Source: Jaapia argillacea MUCL 33604
Taxonomy: Eukaryota; Basidiomycota; Agaricomycetes; Jaapiales; Jaapiaceae
Length of the DNA: 64,000 nt
Direction of reading: 5' to 3'
Assembly: GCA_000697665.1 (NCBI GenBank)
Contig: KL197741.1
Span: forward strand, 186,001 to 250,000
A program made the position numbers and the translations under genes. The notes under the pieces are model-generated. The model was not told the DNA's origin and searched no databases. It worked only from the letters and a program-made list of their open reading frames with translations. Positions 54,457-62,592 of this stretch are shown here, in pieces (position 1 is the first letter of the stretch; each line of letters begins with the position of its first letter).

Positions 54457-55845
54457 TAGGTCGAGTTTTGAATAAACTTTTGTGTCTTTCAGTTTATCAA
54501 TTAGTTCCGAGATGAGGGGAATCAGGTAGTCGTTTTTGACAGTCTGAGAGTTCAGATATTGGTAGTCCTGAGTGGGGTGAAGCTTCCCATCCTTCTTATC
54601 AATGAAGAAGAAGGGTGATGATATCAGTGATTTGGAGGGTCTGATGTATCCTTTGCAAAGTTGTTCTTCTAGGAAGGTATCGAGCTCTTTTTGTTCTGCT
54701 GGAGATAGCAAGTAGTTTTTGCAGTTCTTGGCTTTCCAGTCTTCCTTGAGCTCAATCGCATGATCCCATGGTCTGGCTTTGGGGAATCGTTCCGATGCTT
54801 TCTTTTCGAAGACCTTCCGATATTTCCTATATTTGGGAGGTACCATTTCTTCGAATGTCTTCTCTTTCTGCCCCTTGGCCTCCTTTTTGGCCAACTCGAT
54901 TGACTTATTTCCGTGAGCCCGTACCTGTACTCCATTAATTTTGTGTGCAGGTATTGCTTCCTTCCCTTGTTCCATCAAGGGTGTGTAGGGTTCGGTGAGG
55001 AATGGTTCCTCCGGATCTGGTTCTCCAATGAGAACTCTGAATGCGCGAATTCTGTTATGATTCCATCTGTCCGTGATAGAATCCAGTGGGTCGGGTGGAC
55101 TGTCCACAGTCCAGAGTTCTTTCAGTAATGCTGTTCTGCGTCCTTTTTCCTGAGCTCGCATATATTTGGGTAGTAATTTCCAAGAGGGTCGTGATGAGCG
55201 AGTAGTATCGTTATTTTGACTAGAGGAGGACATGATGTCATGTTCCACGGGAGGCTCTGTCTGTCGGAGTGTAGTGGCTGGTCGGTCTGATGGCTTGGCA
55301 TGAACAATGCCTGGCCCTTTGATTTGGCAGGTATTTGGGCAATGAGTAAACTTGAGATTATAGTCCTGCCATTCAACTTCTGGATTGTGTTCATGAAGCC
55401 AATTGGTTCCTAGAATTATGTTGTCATCTCCAATATCTGTGACATAAAACTGATTGCTTTCTTGATGCGACATATTATGTGGCCCCTTGATTTCTATATC
55501 AAGTTCCACATAATTCTTGATTTCTCCTCCCTTATTGTCGGTATCATTGACGTTACGAACAGGAATGGGGGAGACAAGTTCCTGAGTGGTGATTCGATGT
55601 TTCTTCACCAATGTTGAGTTGATCAGATTACCAGTAGCCCCACTGTCTAGTAGGGCTTTGGTTACAGCTCTTTGGTTCCTTTCTATCAACTCCACTTCTA
55701 GGCGTAATGATGGTATGCTATTTTTCTTGAGTGTGGAGACAGATATTTCGTCTGGGATGTTGTTATCCAAGACCGAAAATCTGTTATAGGAAGGATTGTT
55801 CTTCGTCCTCTGGTCTGCTGTTGACCGAGGATGATCTAAAAACCC
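54454..55845 (-). pseudogene. pol: E3 pol, first part: protease and RT fingers
   Basis: Entered from gag by a -1 shift at 55839-55845. The leader is GFLDHPRSTADQRTKNN. The protease has KALLDSGATGNLINS with intact DSG and later ILGTNWLHEHNP. The RT begins near 54680 with YIRPSKSLISSPFFFIDKKD and YQYLNSQTV (arginine positions are Q, as in E1), and stops at VYSKLDL followed by TGA then WGYNN. The same CGA-type codon is mutated at the same place in E1. The frame is otherwise open for more than 450 codons. Confidence 0.9.
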
Positions 55846-56663
55846 TGATTGGCGAATTCTTCTTGAATCACCATGTATACCTCTCCCATCTCATCTTCTG
55901 GTATCTGTTGGATGAGGTATCGAAGGCAATCTAGATTAGAACGAGGCTGTGTATCTCTTCTGATGCGAGCATTTCAAATTCTATGGTCGATGGTTTGATG
56001 AGGGCATTGATGACTGAGATGTCCTATTTGTCGACAACTGAAACATCCATGATTATATCTGAGATACTGTCGTTCTCTTTCCGTGAGAGGTCAAAGATTT
56101 GGAGTAGCCCATGGACGATGAGGCTGAGACAGTTCTGGATGATAAATTGGTCTTGGGAACCGTGGTTCCCCTGGGTCGTATCTTGGGTTGTCCCCCCAAT
56201 TCAGAGTATCAATCCTTGATACGAATGGTGATTCCGAAATAATTTCCAATGTACTAGCGTCGGGTAGGCTGGTGTCTGGCAGTGGCAGTGCAGGATTCAG
56301 GATGGGTATGGTTACCCTAACCTGACTTTGATCCTTTTTAGGCAAAGGGAGTTTAACCCTTACCTGAGGATCTAGGAGCATTGGAGATGATCCTTGCTCC
56401 TGTTGATGTAACCTGTCTGGACTTGGTATAGTACACAAGTCCAGATTCAAGAATTCGGAATCTAAAAGATTCAAATCATTGAGCGGCTGTGAGGGTGTGG
56501 AGTCATGGATTGGGTTGTAGAAGGTCGGATGAAGGTGTGGTCAGGGATGATGGAGTTCTATAGTGGATGGCGATGGACTCCTTAGATGTTGTAATTCGGC
56601 GAGAACTCGTGCTATTTCAAGCTCGAGTGACGTATGGGACGAGGGTGCTTCGTTTGATGTCAT
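55836..56663 (-). pseudogene. gag: E3 gag, short, lacks capsid core
   Basis: It starts with ATG at 56663 (MTSNEAPSSHTSLELEIARV), 129 bp after the LTR. A proline-rich, low-complexity middle leads directly to a CCHC knuckle, CFSCRQIGHLSHQC (about 56007-56048), and ends ...EEFANQGF, TAG at 55836. At 275 codons it is about half the usual size and shows no Retrotrans_gag core, which E1 does have. TGA stops are at 56541, 56091 and 55974. Either an internal deletion removed the capsid or E3 belongs to a non-autonomous group that borrows gag. Confidence 0.75.
55839..55845 (-). promoter_or_regulatory. E3 -1 frameshift site GGGTTTT
   Basis: On the minus strand gag reads CAG GGT TTT TAG. The heptamer G GGT TTT touches the stop codon, and the -1 frame runs into pol. 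It is identical in E1. Confidence 0.65.
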
Positions 56664-56779
56664 GATGGATGATTTAAAGTGGGAAAGTGGTGATAGCTTT
56701 CCTGTGGTTGTCGTACTTTGGTTTGGGCGAACCTGAGTAGAGGTGGCTAGACGAAAGCTGTAGGGTAGATAGAAGGTAG

Positions 56780-56789
56780 ATCTTGTTCA
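56780..56789 (-). promoter_or_regulatory. E3 primer binding site, predicted self-priming
   Basis: On the minus strand, two bases after the 5' LTR, TGAACAAGAT is the exact reverse complement of ATCTTGTTCA in the LTR (56978-56987), about 30 bp after the TATA box. The first three bases TGA do not match a tRNA CCA end. Confidence 0.65.
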
Positions 56790-56791
56790 AG

Positions 56792-57466
56792 TGTTAAGAT
56801 CGTTACTTCAATGAAGTATATGATGAAAGACTTGATACTTCTCTGATGATACCTAGGCTACAGTCACAGAGTAGAATGACGAGAGGATGAGAGACTATCA
56901 GAGGTTTCCAGACAGATGATCAGACAGGGACTAAGTTGGAACAATGTGAATAGAGATAACGATCTATATTGACAAAGTGAACAAGATGGGGAATACTAGC
57001 GAATACAGGGAAGTATATATACTAAGATGAAGCACAGTCTGTAGTCCATAGTAGCGATGAGTAAGACAGTAGTAAGACAGTAGTAAGCATGAGTCGAGGT
57101 GAGTCAGAAGGATAGGAGTCCGTAGTTAGGGGTCCGTAGTCCGTAGTCCACAGTCAATGATCTGATACATGAGTCAGAGACCTAGGGGTCTGTAGTCTAT
57201 GGCCCAGGTCATACAGGAAGGTGGAGTATTTGAGGTAACAGGAGGTCAGAGTGTCGATGGTTGAGTGTGAATGAGGGATGATGCACTAGAAGTTGGATGT
57301 GCAGGAACGAGGGTGTGTTTGAAGGGATATGTACCCGTCCCTTGTGTGCAGGAGGAATAGAGTTGTAGTGCTTGATGATCCATATATGGAAGGATCAGAT
57401 ATCCGCGAGGAGTGTCGAATAACAAAGAAAAATGAAAATAGGCGTAGCAAGGTGTGATTCTTAACA
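56792..57466 (-). repeat. E3 5' LTR (right copy)
   Basis: Same length and ends as the left copy. It retains several CpGs that are TG/CA in the left copy, and the reverse also occurs (for example ACTTCAATGAAG here, ACTTCAACGAAG on the left). TATA is near 57011-57022 on minus. Confidence 0.95.
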
Positions 57467-57725
57467 TTCACTTCATCATCACTTGACTACAGACTACGGA
57501 CTACAGACTCCTACTTCCCTTGACTCACCTTGACTCCTTTCTTACTCATCATTACTACAGACTACAGACTACGCTTCTATCCAGTATATATACCTGCCTG
57601 TATTCGCTAATAGTCCCCATCTTGTTCACTTTGTCAATACAAGTCTTTACTTGCATTCCTACAAAGTCCAACTTGGTCTCTGTCTGGTTTCATCTCTTTC
57701 TCTATCCTCATACCGCCTCACTCTG

Positions 57726-58094
57726 NNNNNNNNNNNNNNNNNNNNNNNNNNNNNNNNNNNNNNNNNNNNNNNNNNNNNNNNNNNNNNNNNNNNNNNNNNN
57801 NNNNNNNNNNNNNNNNNNNNNNNNNNNNNNNNNNNNNNNNNNNNNNNNNNNNNNNNNNNNNNNNNNNNNNNNNNNNNNNNNNNNNNNNNNNNNNNNNNNN
57901 NNNNNNNNNNNNNNNNNNNNNNNNNNNNNNNNNNNNNNNNNNNNNNNNNNNNNNNNNNNNNNNNNNNNNNNNNNNNNNNNNNNNNNNNNNNNNNNNNNNN
58001 NNNNNNNNNNNNNNNNNNNNNNNNNNNNNNNNNNNNNNNNNNNNNNNNNNNNNNNNNNNNNNNNNNNNNNNNNNNNNNNNNNNNNNNNNNNNNN
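57726..58094. other. Assembly gap (369 N) inside E2
   Basis: All N. Flanked on both sides by overlapping LTR sequence, so the true length is uncertain. Confidence 1.
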
Positions 58095-58377
58095 TCCCTT
58101 GACTCACCTTGACTCCTTTCTTACTCATCATTACTACAGACTACAGACTACGCTTCTATCCAGTATATATACCTGCCTGTATTCGCTAATAGTCCCCATC
58201 TTGTTCACTTTGTCAATACAAGTCTTTACTTGCATTCCTACAAAGTCCAACTTGGTCTCTGTCTGGTTTCATCTCTTTCTCATCCTCATACCGCCTCACT
58301 CTGTGTTGCAACCTAAGTACCATCAGAGAAGTACACTGTCTTGACTTTGGTACTTTGTTGAAGTAACGACTTTAACA

Positions 58378-60549
58378 TGGACCACCAAATGCCAGGAAGC
58401 CTTTGACAAACTCAAGGCATTGTTCACATCATCCCCAACAATGGTGACACCAGACACAACCAAACCATTCCAAATCGAGTGTGATGCATCTGATTATGCA
58501 ACCGGCGCTGTCCTCACACAGTTGGAAGACGATGGGAAGTGGCACCCTGTCGCATATTTGTCGAAATCCCTATCAGATGCAGAACAGAATTACGACATTT
58601 ACAACAAAGAACTGCTCGTGATCATTCACTCCTTGGAAGCATGGCGACATTATCTGGAAGGATGTACCCACCAGATCAAGATCTACACTGACCACAAAAA
58701 TCTGGAATACTTCCGAAACGCCCAAAAACTCAGTTGATGACAAGCAAGATGGGCCCAATTCCTGACACGCTTCAACTTCAAACTAATACACAAGCCGGGA
58801 AAGTCAAACAAATCTGACGGTCTTTCGAGATGACAAGACCATAAAGAGGGGGTGGATACCGACAATCAGGACAGAATATTGTTAGGCCCCCAACTTTTCG
58901 CTAAACAGATCAATATCACAGGATGAGGAACTGCTTCGACGCACTCCCCCATCATCACACGACAAATTCGACTAGCAATACGAAGCATAATAACAACAAA
59001 CCCCAAGGAACATATACAGATAATAGGAGATTCGGACCTAAGGGAAGAAATCAGAAGGAATAACAAACTGGACAATTCGGTAGCAACGGCACTAGACTCC
59101 ATTCACACACAAGGACCACGATCCCTTACCAAAGGACTAGAAGAATGGAACCTAGAGGACAGATTAATCCTCTACCAAGGAAAGATATACGTACCCAAGA
59201 ACACAGATCTACGACGAAAGGTCCTAAAATTGTGCCACAACCCCACCCTAATGGGACATCCAGGAAGATACAAAACCCTAGAAATCGTACAACGAGACTA
59301 TTGGTGGCCCAGTATGTCAATATTCATCAGAAATTATGTTGAAGGATGTGCAACATGCCAATCCATCAAACCAAACAACAACCCGACGCAAGAACCACTG
59401 CACCCGATGGAAATCCCAACACGACCCTTCAAAATTGTAACACAAGATTTCATTACAGGCATACCAGAAGTAGATGGCTTCAATGCCATCCACGTCCTCA
59501 CCGATCAATTTACCAAAACTGTAATCTTCACACCCTGCAATAAAACCATAGACATTGATGGAACAGCAGAAATTCTCATCAAAGGCGCCTTCAGACGATA
59601 CGGATTACCAGACAAAATGATATCAGACAGAGGACCCCAATTCACATCCCAAGTCCTTCTCGCCATATTCAACCGACTCAACATCAAATCAGCCCTAAGC
59701 ACAGGATATCACCCAGAAACCGACGGAGCCACAGAAAGAGTCAACCAGGAACTAGAAATATTCCTCCAAGCTTATTGTAACTGAGCTCAAAACAACTGGC
59801 CCTCACTTCTCTATGCTGCGGAACTGTCCCACAATACGTGTATACACTCCACAACCAAGAAAACACCTTTCGAACTCATGCATAGATACCAAGCTAAAGT
59901 CAAACCATTGTTCAGACCTATGCCCAATATCCCAGCAGCTGAGCAACGACTAGAAGAACTGAAGAAGTCGAGAGAAGAGGCCAAAGCATGCCTTAAACTG
60001 GCAGCCGAAGCAATGAAGAACCAACATGACAAGTACGGAACAAAAGGACCTGACTTCAAGGTCAGAGATTCAGTTTGGCTGGAAGGAAAAAACGTCAAAA
60101 CCGAATACCCCAGTGCCAAACTCTCCCCCAAACGACACAGTCCCTTTGAAATAGAAACCATCATTGGATCCGGGACCTACCAACTCAAACTACCCAAAAC
60201 ATGGAAAATACACCCAGTCTTCCATGCAGGACTACTGACCACGTACAAAGAAACAACCGAACATGGATTAAACTACCCACGACCCATACCTGACTTGATC
60301 GCTGGAGAAGAAGAATTTGAAGTAGAAGAAGTCATCAAATCGAAGTACACCGGACGAGGAAAGAAATCTGTCAAGTATCTAGTACGATGGAAAGGATATC
60401 CAGACTCTGGAAACACATGGGAAGACATGAAAAACCTCCGTAACTCCTCCGAACTGGTGGAAACGTTCCATCAGAAACACCCCAAATCTCCCAAACTGGT
60501 CAAATTGGCCTTTGCATTGCTTAGGATACCAGAGGAAGAATGGACCTGA
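58378..60549 (+). pseudogene. pol: E1 pol, second part: RNase H, integrase, chromodomain
   Basis: It continues E1 pol after E2. RNase H has IECDASDYATGAVLTQ, YDIYNKELLVII and YTDHKNLEYF. The integrase has HNPTLMGHPGRYKTLEIVQR with YVEGCATCQ (HHCC), TQDFITGIPE, ISDRGPQFTS and DGATERVNQELE (DDE). The chromodomain is EVEEVIKSKYTGRGKK, VKYLVRWKGYPDSGNTWED near 60340-60430. TGA codons at 58735, 58738, 58831, 58924 and 59782 break it. E3 keeps arginine at 58735 and 59782. The frame ends at TGA 60547, which may also be premature. No TAA or TAG occurs in frame. Confidence 0.9.
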
Positions 60550-60652
60550 CTTTGGATAGATATCGCAGCAAGACATGCAGCAATGGAAAGTCTCCTGAAT
60601 CTTCCAGAATACATGATGAAAACCCCTGACCCAGAACGTATAAAAGCCCACC

Positions 60653-61450
60653 TTGCCAAACTGCAGAAATCCATTCCTCACTGAATACTCCAGCAGCAAA
60701 AACAACCACTCCTGCCTAACAAGCACCACCAGCTCCCTTGCCCCTCGCAAAATGATCTCCCAAGCCATCCTCCACACCCTCTCTGTTGTCCTCACCCCCA
60801 GCATCCACCTTCCCGCACCACCCTCCTTCTATGTCACTGCCAACAACCAGATCATGCCCCACGGGGACATTGAGTACTGCGAGTGCCAGCTCGTAACTAA
60901 AATCCTCACACAAGCCCGCCTGGTCAACACCGAGAACTGGATTCTCGAGTGGAACCGTGGCAAGCAAGAAGATATTTGCGTCCGTATGGGTGGCCCCCAG
61001 GCCCTCGACTTTTTTGAACTCGACAGCCACGTCCAAGAATGTGTCCGCCCTATACTCCCAATCCCTATCATCACCATCAACCAGGCCCCCCCCATTTATA
61101 ACCTTGACTTCACTGAGGCCTGCCCCAAAAGCCTATGCCCCCTACTCCCTATCATCCAGACTAAACTGATCCCTGAGATCGAAGACGTCTTCAGCCCTGC
61201 CCCTCTACTCCTAGAAAATACCCAACCTGAGGCCCGCAGCCCCTCATATCATCCGTCCACCCCAGTCCATTCCCCCCATCCCTCGGATTACCACCCACTG
61301 GAAGACATGGAGGTCGACAAATGGAATGGTTGCGCCGACTATGCCTCCCCGCCCCTCATCCCTATTGATGCCTCATCATCCACTGACTCCCTTCCCTCGC
61401 TCCAACCACTATCCTCCACCACATTGTCAGAACCCCAACTACCCCCCTGA
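60653..61450 (+). CDS. E1 extra ORF after pol, unknown
   Basis: A 265-codon ORF between integrase and the 3' LTR, where Ty3/gypsy elements usually have nothing or an envelope gene. The likely ATG is at 60752 (MISQAILHTLSVVLTPSIHL). The middle (YCECQLVTKILTQARLVN, NTENWILEWNRGKQEDICVR) looks globular. The end is proline-, serine- and histidine-rich. It has no transmembrane pair or signal that would suggest an envelope. Beyond the stop, the reading continues with a knuckle-like KCHR, TGA, GHIARSCP (61725-61760), so the ORF may originally have been longer. Unlike pol, it has no internal TGA up to 61450. I do not recognise the family. Confidence 0.5.
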   Translation: MPNCRNPFLTEYSSSKNNHSCLTSTTSSLAPRKMISQAILHTLSVVLTPSIHLPAPPSFYVTANNQIMPHGDIEYCECQLVTKILTQARLVNTENWILEWNRGKQEDICVRMGGPQALDFFELDSHVQECVRPILPIPIITINQAPPIYNLDFTEACPKSLCPLLPIIQTKLIPEIEDVFSPAPLLLENTQPEARSPSYHPSTPVHSPHPSDYHPLEDMEVDKWNGCADYASPPLIPIDASSSTDSLPSLQPLSSTTLSEPQLPP

Positions 61451-62144
61451 CCTTCCTTGGCACCCTCATCTCTCGGTGAATGCTCCAGCAATCGAATCCA
61501 ATACTCCACCCCCAGTCTCACCACCAACTGGAAACCAGAAGGAGGCGAACACAAGTGGCCCCCAGCTGGTCTGGCCAACTTCAAAGAAATATGGCCCAAC
61601 CCCGTCAACGCCATCGAACGATGGGGATCGACCCTGAATGCCCCCTTCCCTTCGCCATCCCAGTCCCCTGTTGACCTCTGGATTACATGTCCACCCCGCT
61701 ATATCACTACCAACGACTCTAAATGCCATCGCTGAGGGCACATCGCACGGTCTTGCCCCACTGACCGACAACCTCATAAGAAAAAACTAGTCACCCCTTG
61801 TTCTCCCCCCACTCATACCACCTGTAGGCCCCTACCCACGCTTTCACCCTTACCACAGCCAACCCCAATATCAGAATGCACCCTCCACAAGGAGTCTCAA
61901 CTTACCACCTATATCGAGAACAACATTCAATGATGCAATCTCAAACTGGACAGCGCTCGATGGGCCTGGATCCACTGGATGGAACAAGGAAAATGTCTCT
62001 TGGCGTCCCAACACCACCTTCCATCCCCCACCGTCCCAGTTTACCCTGATGCCACTGCGTGGCAGCAATTTCTAGATCGTCAAGTACAAGAGATGGATTG
62101 GAATCATGGAGGCATGAGTAGAGGTTTGGGACAAACCTCGGCTT
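61451..62144 (+). pseudogene. E1 extra ORF, downstream remainder with zinc-knuckle-like motif
   Basis: Open segments in plus frames carry GGEHKWPPAGLANFKEIWPN, FPSPSQSPVDLWITCPPRY, then KCHR followed by TGA and GHIARSCPTD, and finally WAWIHWMEQGKCLLAS and WQQFLDRQVQEMDWNHGG. If the TGA was an arginine codon, the motif is C-x4-H-x4-C, three quarters of a CCHC knuckle. This looks like a nucleic-acid-binding C-terminus of the preceding ORF, now broken. Confidence 0.4.
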
Positions 62145-62158
62145 AGAAGAGGGGATAG
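62145..62158 (+). promoter_or_regulatory. E1 polypurine tract
   Basis: AGAAGAGGGGATAG directly precedes the 3' LTR. It is nearly identical to the E3 tract. Confidence 0.8.
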
Positions 62159-62592
62159 TGTTACAACTCTGTATACCCGTTTCATTTTTCCTTATCTTAT
62201 CTTATCTCGGACCCCTTATCTCATCTTATCATGCCTCGCTACGGACTCATTCTATTTATATTGTGTTGTACTATTATTAACTTTGCTTCTCGATCTATAC
62301 CTCATTCAGCAGGCTACCGATTCTCCGAACCTTCCATTCCCTTCTCTATGTTTCTATCACGCCCCCTCCCATTCCTTGGACGCTATTCTTAACTCCTTCC
62401 ATACCCTTCTACTATGTTCTACCACTCTGGCTCTAGTATATAAGGCGCCCTCACTCTCCTGTATTCCTTAAGCTTGTCCACTTGAATAATACAGCTCTTT
62501 AGCCGTACCCTTCAACTGGTTTGCTCTCGCTCATCATCCTCTACAGCCTCAAAGTCGTAGCCTGAGTACTAGTCACTAAAGTGCTCCTAACA
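62159..62592 (+). repeat. E1 3' LTR
   Basis: 434 bp, from TGTTACAACTCTG to GTGCTCCTAACA, followed by GTATG (62593-62597). It keeps CpGs where the 5' LTR has TG or CA at several sites, and the reverse at others. Confidence 0.95.

Larger units (their letters stand above)
50505..57466 (-). mobile_element. E3: Ty3/gypsy chromovirus, complete ends, minus strand
   Basis: Two LTRs of 675 bp each (50505-51179 and 56792-57466) and a TTCAC duplication. They differ at only about a dozen sites, almost all CpG transitions, so it is the youngest layer of the nest. Gag is short, and pol carries protease to chromodomain. Eight in-frame TGA codons and a small frame-shifting deletion make it dead. Total length 6,962 bp. 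Confidence 0.95.
50450..58377 (+). mobile_element. E2: LTR element inserted in E1 pol, itself split by E3
   Basis: It starts TGTTACGAACCATGCC and ends GACTTTAACA, with a TGGAC duplication. Only LTR sequence is seen: 50450-50504, then 57472-57725, an N gap, then 58095-58377. The sequence before and after the gap overlaps for about 210 bp (from CCCTTGACTCACC to CTCACTCTG). That implies two LTR copies, so either a full element whose internal region is lost in the gap, or an assembly duplication around a solo LTR. Its plus-strand core promoter is at about 57585-57640. Confidence 0.85.
45772..62592 (+). mobile_element. E1: Ty3/gypsy chromovirus, interrupted by E2/E3
   Basis: Bounded by two 434-bp LTRs (45772-46205 and 62159-62592) and a 5-bp duplication. 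Without the insertion at 50450-58382 the element is about 8.9 kb: gag, pol with protease, RT, RNase H, integrase and chromodomain, then an extra ORF before the polypurine tract. The LTRs differ at roughly 20 positions, nearly all transitions and many at CpG. It is dead: about 15 in-frame TGA codons and several frame changes. Lineage: Tf1/sushi-like, judged from the chromodomain and the self-priming signal. Confidence 0.95.

Noticed and set aside
57520-58344. 274-codon ORF across the second N gap
   Set aside because: It lies in LTR sequence duplicated on both sides of the gap. The protein repeats itself and has no function.
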